Assembly: GCA_025357995.1 (NCBI GenBank)
Contig: JANYLF010000216.1
Span: forward strand, 1 to 16,418
Length of the DNA: 16,418 bases
Source of the DNA: Acidimicrobiia bacterium
GTDB lineage: Bacteria > Actinomycetota > Acidimicrobiia > IMCC26256 > JAENVU01
Direction of reading: 5' to 3'
Shown: positions 6,961 to 13,371 of the stretch, in pieces
Position numbering within the stretch: position 1 is the stretch's first letter
Layout: each line of letters starts with the position of its first letter
The notes under the pieces: model-generated
Databases searched by the model: none
Told to the model about the DNA's origin: nothing
The model's input: the letters and a program-made list of their open reading frames with translations, nothing else
Made by a program: the position numbers and the translations under genes

Positions 6961-6984
6961 TCGGTCACCCACGCTTTGGGCTCT

Positions 6985-7080
6985 CTCATCGTTCGGGCAT
7001 TGGCACCTGGCTCCCCCCAACACGGGGTTCGCTGGTTGCCGCGGCGTCTTCGGGCCCGTCCCTCAACCGCTCTTGATAAG
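6985..7080 (-). ncRNA. SAM-I (S-box) riboswitch aptamer
   Basis: The minus-strand RNA matches the S-box core. P1 is CUUAUC (7080-7075) paired with GAUGAG (6990-6985), including one G-U. Next come AAGAG, GAGGGA, GGGCCCGAAGA and GCGGCAACC, then a P3 arm and AGGUGCCAAUGCCC. SAM-I RNAs bind S-adenosylmethionine and switch off methionine and sulfur genes. The CUUAUC...GAUGAG closing helix and core order favour SAM-I over SAM-IV. It lies 132 bases upstream of the thrC-type start codon, so the whole thrC-cysO transcript should respond to SAM. Confidence 0.9.
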
Positions 7081-7094
7081 CGCGTGAAGCACGG

Positions 7095-7125
7095 ATATTA
7101 GACGGACTGCCAGGCCTGATTCCAA
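7095..7125 (-). promoter_or_regulatory. Candidate promoter of the riboswitch-thrC-cysO transcript
   Basis: TAATAT (7100-7095) is a good -10, and TTGGAA (7125-7120) a possible -35 at a slightly long 19-bp spacing. Transcription would start near 7088, a few bases before the riboswitch P1 helix, which supports the placement. Confidence 0.5.
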
Positions 7126-7154
7126 CGCGAATCCAAGGGCACGGTCCGAACCTC

Positions 7155-7168
7155 TACGCTCCCGTGCC
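7155..7168 (+). promoter_or_regulatory. Candidate -10 for gpgS, possibly leaderless
   Basis: TACGCT (7155-7160) ends eight bases before GTG 7169 and no ribosome-binding site is visible, so a leaderless or nearly leaderless transcript is possible. The 88-bp gap to the riboswitch holds promoters for both directions. Confidence 0.35.
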
Positions 7169-8122
7169 GTGGCGACGCCCCCCGCCCTGCTGCCCGTGCC
7201 GATTTGCGCAGAAGATTTCGATCCTCGAGACCTTCTGGCGCGCAAACGAGCCAGCGGGTTCTCGATCTCGGTCTGTCTCCCCGCGCGAGACGAAGAGCAG
7301 ACTGTCGGCCAGATCATCGCGACCGTCCGGCGCACATTGATGGAAGCGGTGCCGCTGGTCGACGAGGTGGTAGTGATCGACGACGGCTCCATCGACTCCA
7401 CTGCCGACGTTGCGGAATGGGAAGGCGCACGCGTCATCGCCGTCGATGACGTATTGCCCGAGACCGGACCCGGGAGCGGCAAGGGCAACGCTATGTGGAA
7501 GTCGCTCGCGGCCGCCGACGGCGATCTCGTGTGCTGGGTCGACGCCGACATCCGCAACTTCGGTCATCATTTCATCACCGGTCTGCTCGGACCGCTGATC
7601 ACCGACCCCGACATCGCGTTCGTGAAGGGGTATTACCGGCGTCCGTTGCACGGCGAGCCGACGGGAGGTGGGCGGGTGACCGAACTCGTCGCGCGTCCCA
7701 CGTTGTCGGTGCTCTTTCCCGAGCTCGCCGGATTCATCCAACCGCTCGGCGGTGAGTACGCGGGTCGTCGCTCACTCCTCGAACGCGTCCCGTTCGTCGA
7801 AGGCTGGGGCGTGGAGATCGGCCTGCTCGTCGATATCGTGCGCGCAGTGGGGCTCGGAGCGACGGCTCAAGTCGACCTCGGCGTGCGCGAACATCGCAAC
7901 CGTCCGCTCGACGATCTCGGCCCCCAGGCCACCGCGATCCTCGTGACCGCGCTCCGCCGCGCCGGTCTGGCACCCGACACGTTCGCCCATCGAGATCTCG
8001 CGACCCTGACGCGCTTCACCGAGTCCTTCGAAGCCGAACTCGTCGACGTCGAGGTTCGCGAACGTCCGCCGATCGCCACGGTGCCCGCGTATCGCGAGAA
8101 GTTCGGACTCGAGCTCGCCTAA
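7169..8122 (+). CDS. gpgS: Glucosyl-3-phosphoglycerate synthase (GT81)
   Basis: Transfers glucose from an NDP-glucose to 3-phosphoglycerate, giving glucosyl-3-phosphoglycerate, precursor of the compatible solute glucosylglycerate (and, in mycobacteria, of methylglucose lipopolysaccharide). The protein has 317 residues, close to the usual 320. A GT-A fold is seen: VCLPARDEEQTVG (35-47), VVVIDDGSIDST (67-78), GSGKGNA (102-108), metal-binding WVDADIRN with Asp125 and Asp127, then family-specific FVKGYYRRPL (151-160), GGGRVTEL (167-173), FPELAGFIQPLGGEYAGRR (183-201) and REHRNRPL with a probable metal ligand His242. GTG 7169 is the first in-frame start giving a normal N-terminus. A glycerate kinase gene converges 22 bp downstream. 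The matching phosphatase is not obvious; the HAD protein at 11818-12609 is a candidate. Confidence 0.9.
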   Translation: MATPPALLPVPICAEDFDPRDLLARKRASGFSISVCLPARDEEQTVGQIIATVRRTLMEAVPLVDEVVVIDDGSIDSTADVAEWEGARVIAVDDVLPETGPGSGKGNAMWKSLAAADGDLVCWVDADIRNFGHHFITGLLGPLITDPDIAFVKGYYRRPLHGEPTGGGRVTELVARPTLSVLFPELAGFIQPLGGEYAGRRSLLERVPFVEGWGVEIGLLVDIVRAVGLGATAQVDLGVREHRNRPLDDLGPQATAILVTALRRAGLAPDTFAHRDLATLTRFTESFEAELVDVEVRERPPIATVPAYREKFGLELA

Positions 8123-8144
8123 CCCACCCCGCCCGGCCCCTCGA

Positions 8145-9170
8145 TCACCCGATCGTGCGGGCGATTTCGACGGCCGACTCCTCCACCAACAGCGCGGCCC
8201 GAGCGAACGCCTCCCCCCCCTGCCACACGCGATCGGTGAGCGCAAGCACGGTGACGTTGCCGAGTACGGAGATCTCGCGGGCATCGTCCGAGACCTGACC
8301 CGCGATCACGGCACGGTGCGCGACACCGAGGTCACCGGCAACGTCGAGCACTCCGCCCACCACCTTGCCGTCGAAGCTCGTGCGATCGAGCTTGCCCTCG
8401 CCGGTGATCACCAGGTCTGCGCTTTCGAACGCAGCTTCCAGCCCGACGATCTCGGCCACCACATCGAAGCCCGGCTCGATCGTCGCACCGATCGCCGCCA
8501 GTCCTCCGGCGAGCCCGCCCGCGGCCCCGCCACCCTCCCACTCGGTCACATCCACGCCGAGCCGATCGCGGTACACGGCCGCAACCTGGGAGAGCCGACG
8601 AGTGAGCAACGCGACTTGCGCAGGTGACGCGCCCTTTTGCGGTCCGAAGATCACGGCCGCGTCGAGGAACGCGCTGCGCACGTCGCACGCAACGGTGACC
8701 GGCACCGCGCCGAACGACCAGTCCAGGGCTTGGACCGCGGCGAGCCCGCCGTCGGTCGTCGCGCTCCCACCCACACCCACGACCACACGCGTCGCACCAC
8801 CGCGAATCGCCGCGGCAATGAGTTCGCCCGTGCCGCGCGTACTCACCCCGAGCGGGTCGCGCCGATCCGCTGCGACCAACGCGCGTCCGCTCGCACGCGC
8901 CATCTCGACGATCGCGGTGCCGTCACCGAGGATCGCCCACTCGGCATCGACCGGATCGCCCAAGGGCCCCGCCACGGTCGTCGTGCGCCGGGCACCACCC
9001 CGCGCCGCGAGGATCACGTCGAGGGTCCCCTCGCCGCCGTCGGCCAGGGGGAGTTCGATCACGTGTTCGACGCCCACCGATCGCAGACCGCGTGCGATTG
9101 CGGCGGCCGCCTCGGCTGCGGACAGCGTGCCGCGAAACTTGTCAGGGCAAGCAACTGCGGTGCCGATCAT
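8145..9170 (-). CDS. garK: Glycerate kinase (GarK/GlxK family)
   Basis: Phosphorylates D-glycerate with ATP, most likely to 2-phosphoglycerate, in the cytoplasm. The 341-residue protein carries the family marks in order: ACPDKFRGTLSAAEAA (7-22), LPLADGGEGTLDV, VGVGGSATTDGG, ACDV...IFGPQKGAS, and ITGEGKLDRTSFDGKV. It is about 30-40 residues shorter than usual because the stretch after TTDGG goes almost straight to the ACDV strand. ATG 9170 gives the normal family start; the longer open frame upstream overlaps the divergent GT4 gene. It could recover glycerate from glucosylglycerate breakdown, or supply phosphoglycerate for the convergent gpgS; that link is inference. A 44-bp gap separates it from the GT4 gene. 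Confidence 0.92.
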   Translation of the reverse strand: MIGTAVACPDKFRGTLSAAEAAAAIARGLRSVGVEHVIELPLADGGEGTLDVILAARGGARRTTTVAGPLGDPVDAEWAILGDGTAIVEMARASGRALVAADRRDPLGVSTRGTGELIAAAIRGGATRVVVGVGGSATTDGGLAAVQALDWSFGAVPVTVACDVRSAFLDAAVIFGPQKGASPAQVALLTRRLSQVAAVYRDRLGVDVTEWEGGGAAGGLAGGLAAIGATIEPGFDVVAEIVGLEAAFESADLVITGEGKLDRTSFDGKVVGGVLDVAGDLGVAHRAVIAGQVSDDAREISVLGNVTVLALTDRVWQGGEAFARAALLVEESAVEIARTIG

Positions 9171-9204
9171 CGCCGATAGATTGGTCCAACCCCCACCCCC
9201 TTTC

Positions 9205-9210
9205 GAGGAA
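9205..9210 (+). promoter_or_regulatory. Ribosome-binding site of the TreT-type gene
   Basis: GAGGAA, four bases before GTG 9215. It decides for GTG 9215 over the longer open frame starting at 9092. Confidence 0.7.
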
Positions 9211-9214
9211 TCTC

Positions 9215-10465
9215 GTGCTCGAACGCGTCCCGCTCCTGGAAAAGTCGCTCGCCGACTACGCCGAAGTCGCCGGCGAAGAAGCCATCGAAGCCATCCGCGC
9301 CGCGGCCGCGCCGCTCGTCGGCGCCCGGATCCTCCATGTGAATGCCACCGCGTACGGCGGGGGCGTGGCCGAACTGCTCGCCACTCATGTCCCACTCCTG
9401 CGCGACCTCGGCATCGAGGCCGAGTGGCAGGTCATCCACGGCAGCGACGAATTCTTCGCGATCACCAAGAACGTGCACAACGCACTGCAGGGTGCCGAGA
9501 TCGAGTGGACCGCGGCCATGCAACGCGTCTACCTGGAGAAGGTGCTCGACAACGCACTGTTGCTCGAGGGCGAGTTCGACTACGTGGTCATTCACGATCC
9601 GCAACCGGCGGCGATCCTCGCGCTCGCGGGTTCGTCCACGGTGAACGCACCGGGAACGAAATGGGTGTGGCGTTGTCACATCGACCTGACCGACGCGAAC
9701 CCCGACGTCTGGGAATTCTTCCGGCCCTACGTGGAGCAGTACGACGCGTCGGTGTGGACCATGCCGGAGTTCGTGCCGTCGTCGTTGTCGATGAATCGCA
9801 TCGTGCAGGCGCCACCGTGCATCGATCCCCTCTCGGTCAAGAACCTCGACCTGCCCGAACCGTTCATGCGGGAGATCGTGAAGCAGTACGGGATCGACCC
9901 CGACCGTCCGTTGATGTGTCAAGTGAGTCGGTACGACCCGTGGAAGGACCCGCTTGGAGTCATCGAGGCGTACCGCTTGGTCCGTCAAGAGATTCCCGAA
10001 GTGCAGTTGGTGCTCGCGGGCTCGATGGCCACGGACGACCCCGAGGGCTTCCAGGTCTGGGAAGAAGTCGACGCGGCCCGCCACGGTGACCACGACATCC
10101 ATCTGCTCTCCAACATTCAACAGGTCGGCAACGTCCAGATCAACGCGTTCCAACGCGCGGCCGACGTCGTGATTCAGAAGTCGCTTCGCGAAGGCTTCGG
10201 ACTCACGGTCAGCGAGGGCCTGTGGAAGGGCCGTCCCGTCATCGGTGGCCGCGCGGGTGGGATCGTGCTCCAGATCCACGACGGCGAGAACGGGTACCTC
10301 GTCGATTCCGTCGAAGAGTGCGCGCGCCACAGCATCGAGTTGCTCCAGAACCCGGCGCGCGCCAACGAGATGGGCATCGCCGGTCGCGAGCACGTGCGGC
10401 AGAACTTCTTGTCTACCCGCGAGCTCGCAGACTGGATCGGGCTGTTCAACCAGTTGGCCGGCTGA
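9215..10465 (+). CDS. treT: TreT-type trehalose synthase, GT4 glycosyltransferase
   Basis: GT-B fold glycosyltransferase of 416 residues, close to trehalose glycosyltransferring synthase (TreT), which reversibly joins NDP-glucose and glucose into trehalose. Features: LHVNATAYGGGVAELL (40-55) forming the N-terminal donor/acceptor loop, TKNVHNALQG (84-93), IHDPQ (126-130), RCHIDLT (153-159), SRYDPWKDP with Arg239 and Lys244, and the GT4 EX7E motif REGFGLTVSEG with Glu326 and Glu334. GTG 9215 is supported by GAGGAA just upstream. The next gene, GT20-like, starts four bases after the stop, so the two are co-transcribed. A cell with both TreT-like and OtsA-like enzymes has two routes to trehalose; alternatively this enzyme may use another acceptor such as glycerate. 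Confidence 0.85.
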   Translation: MLERVPLLEKSLADYAEVAGEEAIEAIRAAAAPLVGARILHVNATAYGGGVAELLATHVPLLRDLGIEAEWQVIHGSDEFFAITKNVHNALQGAEIEWTAAMQRVYLEKVLDNALLLEGEFDYVVIHDPQPAAILALAGSSTVNAPGTKWVWRCHIDLTDANPDVWEFFRPYVEQYDASVWTMPEFVPSSLSMNRIVQAPPCIDPLSVKNLDLPEPFMREIVKQYGIDPDRPLMCQVSRYDPWKDPLGVIEAYRLVRQEIPEVQLVLAGSMATDDPEGFQVWEEVDAARHGDHDIHLLSNIQQVGNVQINAFQRAADVVIQKSLREGFGLTVSEGLWKGRPVIGGRAGGIVLQIHDGENGYLVDSVEECARHSIELLQNPARANEMGIAGREHVRQNFLSTRELADWIGLFNQLAG

Positions 10466-10469
10466 TCCC

Positions 10470-11834
10470 ATGATCGTCGTGTCGCACCGGGGTCCGGTCA
10501 GCTTCCGGCGCGAACCGGACGGTTCGTTCACCACGCGCCGCGGGTCCGGTGGCGTTGTCAGCGCCCTCGCACCGCTGCTCCTCGGACGCGCCGACGTCCG
10601 GTGGATCGCCGCGGCGATTGGCGAAGACGATCGCGCCGCGGTCCTCACCGGGGCGGCAGCCGGCGTGGACGGCGGCGTCGAACTGCTCGCGCTCGACCCC
10701 GAGGTCCACGCTCGCCACTACGACGTGATCTCCAATCGCGTGCTCTGGTTCTGCTTCCACGGACTGTTCGACCTGGCCCGCGAACCCACCTTCGACCGGG
10801 AGTTCCACGAGGCGTGGGAGTGCTATCGATCCGTGAATCAATCGGTCGCGGCGGCCGTCGCCGAGGCCGCGCCGGAGGGCGACGTCGTGCTGGTGCAGGA
10901 CCTGCAACTGCTCCTCGTCCCCGGCCAACTGCGGGCGTTGCGGCCCGACCTGCGGATCTCGCACTTCACCCACACTCCGTTCTGCGGACCGAACTCGATC
11001 CGGGTACTCCCGGACACGATGGCGACCGAGGTGTGTTCGTCGCTCGGGGGCACCGCGGCCGGGTTTCACACCGATCGGTGGGCCGCGTCGTACCGGGCCA
11101 GCGCGAGCGAGATTCTCGGCCCCGACACCACGACCCACGCGTTTGCCGCCACGTTCGGCCCCGATCCGGACGCGCTGGCGGCCGTCGCCGCGAGCAGCGA
11201 GGTCGCCGCCGCGGCGGCCGCACTCGACGAGCGCGTCGGTGATCGGCATTGCATCGTGCGTTGTGATCGCATGGAGCCCTCGAAGAACATCCTGCGCGGA
11301 TTTCACGCCTACGAGGAGCTCCTACGCGACGACGCGACTTGGCCCGGTCGGGTCACGTTCGTTGCGGAGCTGAACCCGTCGCGCGAATCACTCGTCGAAT
11401 ACCGCGACTACCGCAGCGAGGTGGAGACCACCGCTGCGCGCATCAACGACGAGTGGGCGACCAGCGATTGGGAGCCGATCATCCTCGACACCCGCGACGA
11501 CTTCCCGCAGTCGGTGGCCGCACTCCAACGCGCCGACGTACTCCTGGTGAATCCAGTTCGCGACGGACTCAACCTCGTGGCGATGGAGGGACCGCTGCTC
11601 GGAACGCGCGATCCGGCGCTGTGTCTCTCACGCGAAGCCGGTGCGTTCGATCTCTTGCGCGATCACTGTCTCGCGGTCCATCCGTTCGACATCACGCAGA
11701 CCGCGAACGCGCACGCCACCGCGCTCACCATGGAGCCCGCGGAGCGAGCGACGCGCGTGGCGGGGTTGCGCGACGCAGCGGGCGCGCGCCCGGCGTCGGC
11801 CTGGCTCGACGCGCTCGTCAGCTACGCGCGCTGA
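10470..11834 (+). CDS. GT20 glycosyltransferase, trehalose-6-phosphate synthase-like
   Basis: GT-B enzyme of 454 residues in the OtsA family, which makes trehalose 6-phosphate from NDP-glucose and glucose 6-phosphate. Seen: N-terminal VVSHRGPVSF with GSGGVVSAL (25-33), DVVLVQDLQLLLVP with Asp144, SHFTHTPFC, RCDRMEPSKNI with Arg267 and Lys272 (phosphate/nucleotide binding in OtsA), and NPVRDGLNLVAMEG with Asp365 and Glu373. Differences from E. coli OtsA include QDLQ for HDYH at the acceptor side and VAMEG for VAKEY. This fits a divergent actinobacterial GT20 branch that I recall being annotated as TPS without firm biochemistry; some GT20 relatives (VldE-type) use other acceptors. ATG 10470 lies four bases after the previous stop. 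Its 3' end overlaps the opposing OtsB-like gene by 17 bp. Confidence 0.85.
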   Translation: MIVVSHRGPVSFRREPDGSFTTRRGSGGVVSALAPLLLGRADVRWIAAAIGEDDRAAVLTGAAAGVDGGVELLALDPEVHARHYDVISNRVLWFCFHGLFDLAREPTFDREFHEAWECYRSVNQSVAAAVAEAAPEGDVVLVQDLQLLLVPGQLRALRPDLRISHFTHTPFCGPNSIRVLPDTMATEVCSSLGGTAAGFHTDRWAASYRASASEILGPDTTTHAFAATFGPDPDALAAVAASSEVAAAAAALDERVGDRHCIVRCDRMEPSKNILRGFHAYEELLRDDATWPGRVTFVAELNPSRESLVEYRDYRSEVETTAARINDEWATSDWEPIILDTRDDFPQSVAALQRADVLLVNPVRDGLNLVAMEGPLLGTRDPALCLSREAGAFDLLRDHCLAVHPFDITQTANAHATALTMEPAERATRVAGLRDAAGARPASAWLDALVSYAR

Positions 11835-12609
11835 GCGCGTCGGCGACGTCGGTCAGCCACACCAGAAACCCACGCGGACCGTCGACGAGCACATCGGCCC
11901 GCGCGATCAGCTCGGCCGGTGCTTCCGGAGACCGCACCCCGACCCGGAGCGCGTCGGCCAGGGTTCCGTTCGCAGTCATGCGGTCCAGCGCGTCGAAGCC
12001 GCTGAGATCACCGTGATCGTCACCCGCGAAGAGGGCCGCGCCCATCCCCGTCGCGAGCAGCTCGACGCCGTCGCCCTTGTCGACGGGGAGCGGCGGCCGG
12101 AGCTCGACCGCCATTTTCGTCGGGTAGATCTGGAGGCCGTGTGCCGCCGCGGCGGCGTCCGCCCACGCGCGTGCCCGATCGCCGAGCCCCGGCGTGGTCC
12201 GCCAGTGCAGGGTGACCGCCACGGTGCCCTTCCGCTCCACGAACACGCCGGAAAGCTCAGCATCAGCATCAGCGGCATCGGCCACGCCCGCGATCGGTGC
12301 GGCGTACCGCTGCGCACGGGGGTCGACCACGACCTGTCCACCCTCCCATCGCTCGAGCCCGTACTGGCCCACCAGCGCCACGCCCTCGACGGGAACCACG
12401 CGGCGGAGGAACTCGACCGGACGTCCGCTCACGATCCCGACCCGTGCTACCAGGGTCGTGAGTCGAGCGATGACCTCGACCACTCCGGGGAGCGCCACGG
12501 CATCGTCGGGATGATCGACGATCGCGGAGAGCGTTCCGTCGAAGTCCATGAGGATCGCCGTGCGCGTTGGATCCGCTGCGAGTCCCTGCCACCCGCCCGT
12601 GGTGATCAC
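11818..12609 (-). CDS. otsB: Trehalose-phosphatase-like HAD phosphatase (OtsB family)
   Basis: HAD-superfamily phosphatase of 263 residues, most like trehalose-6-phosphate phosphatase. Motif I is MDFDGTLS with Asp22 (nucleophile) and Asp24; motif II is IVSGRP (59-64); then GQYGLERWEGG, a cap domain (about 105-170) with IYPTKMAVELRP, Lys178 in DKGDG, and motif IV FAGDDHGDLSGFDAL with Asp197, Asp198 and Asp201. GTG 12609 has GAGG four bases upstream. It is encoded opposite to the GT20 gene and overlaps its 3' end by 17 bp. T6P is the likely substrate. With gpgS in the same block and no GpgP seen, glucosyl-3-phosphoglycerate is a possible second substrate, purely by inference. It follows the LytR_C-domain gene by 26 bp. 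Confidence 0.88.
   Translation of the reverse strand: MITTGGWQGLAADPTRTAILMDFDGTLSAIVDHPDDAVALPGVVEVIARLTTLVARVGIVSGRPVEFLRRVVPVEGVALVGQYGLERWEGGQVVVDPRAQRYAAPIAGVADAADADAELSGVFVERKGTVAVTLHWRTTPGLGDRARAWADAAAAAHGLQIYPTKMAVELRPPLPVDKGDGVELLATGMGAALFAGDDHGDLSGFDALDRMTANGTLADALRVGVRSPEAPAELIARADVLVDGPRGFLVWLTDVADALSARS
11824..11840. terminator. Weak hairpin at overlapping convergent 3' ends
   Basis: ACGCGC, five bases, GCGCGT: a 6-bp GC-rich stem whose loop contains the GT20 stop codon, within the region where the GT20 and OtsB-like genes overlap. It may be a small bidirectional terminator; GC-rich chance pairing is the alternative. Confidence 0.3.
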
Positions 12610-12635
12610 CGCGCCTCGCGAACTGCGTCGGTCGA

Positions 12636-13187
12636 TCAGGAACCGATGACGATGATGCAGTCGGCGTCACCCGTAGTCGGCGGCGGCGTTGGCATCGCTT
12701 GCACCTTCGCGCCAGGCACCAGCGGAAGGAGCGCGCTGCACACCGCGGCCTTACCGACCTTCGCGTCGATCACCGAGCCGGTGCGCACCGGCGCGTTATT
12801 CGCGGCCAACGTCTTGTATCCCTTGGCCTTGAGCGTGTTGGTGAGCGTGCCCGCGACTCCGCCCCGGCCCGATCCGTTGAGCACCGCAACCGTCACCTCA
12901 CTCGGCGGGACCGCCACGGCCTTGGCGGTGGTCGGAGAAGTACTTCCAGTGCCGCCCGCGACCGTGGTCGTGGTGGTCGACGTCGACGATGTTGTCGATT
13001 TCGCGCCGCCGTCACCCACGGGACCGTCGTTGCCGTCGTCGATCGCGTTCAACAACACGATGCCGAGGATCACCGCGACTGCGATCAACGCCGCGCCGCG
13101 TGCGGCCGAAAATCCGCCGCCGCTCATGCCGCCCGCGCTGCGTCGCTCACTGCGTCGGTTGCCGGGTCCACCGTTCGGATCGTTCAT
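12636..13187 (-). CDS. Membrane-anchored LytR_C-domain protein
   Basis: 183-residue protein with a cytoplasmic Arg/Gly/Ser-rich N-terminus (1-30), one transmembrane helix (31-49, ALIAVAVILGIVLL), a Ser/Thr/Gly-rich extracytoplasmic linker (about 60-92), and a C-terminal LytR_C-type domain (97-182) marked by VTVAVLNGSGRGGVAGTL and KAKGYKTL. LytR_C domains occur after LCP cell-wall ligase domains or alone in actinobacteria; their ligand is not well defined. Cys150 and Cys177 could form a disulfide in the exported domain. ATG 13187 is preferred (GAGG eight bases upstream); an in-frame start at 13223 would add 12 residues. The otsB-like gene follows 26 bp downstream and may share the transcript. 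A cell-envelope role is inferred from the domain. Confidence 0.85.
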   Translation of the reverse strand: MNDPNGGPGNRRSERRSAGGMSGGGFSAARGAALIAVAVILGIVLLNAIDDGNDGPVGDGGAKSTTSSTSTTTTTVAGGTGSTSPTTAKAVAVPPSEVTVAVLNGSGRGGVAGTLTNTLKAKGYKTLAANNAPVRTGSVIDAKVGKAAVCSALLPLVPGAKVQAMPTPPPTTGDADCIIVIGS

Positions 13188-13335
13188 CAACTGCGCCTCG
13201 AAGTACCAGCCCCGTCGGCGCAATCCGACAGCTCGATTGCCGCGTCCTGGGGAGCTCGATCCTGACGGGTCGACCCTATCGGCTCACGCCCCACCAGACA
13301 GGGAACCGGGGCCGGCCAAGCCGGACCCATCGCTC

Positions 13336-13363
13336 CGCCGCGCCATGTCACTGCGGCGCGGCG
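13336..13363 (-). terminator. Candidate terminator after the methyltransferase gene
   Basis: CGCCGCG (13336-13342) and CGCGGCG (13357-13363) form a 7-bp GC stem 8 bases beyond the methyltransferase stop; a shifted 6-bp pairing is also possible. The rest of the 184-bp gap to the LytR_C gene shows no gene. Confidence 0.45.
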
Positions 13364-13371
13364 ACGAAGGG

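Noticed and set aside
6985..7080. SAM-IV riboswitch, a class known in actinobacteria
   Set aside because: The closing helix CUUAUC/GAUGAG with GAGGGA, GGGCCC, GCAACC and GGUGCCAA follows SAM-I order; a covariance-model search with both classes would settle it.
5644..7101. 485-codon open frame on the plus strand opposite thrC
   Set aside because: Arg/His-rich low-information translation covering thrC and the riboswitch on the other strand; a high-GC shadow.
8365..10089. 574-codon open frame on the plus strand
   Set aside because: Crosses the glycerate kinase antisense and the GT4 gene in another frame; no motif is visible and the real genes are clear.
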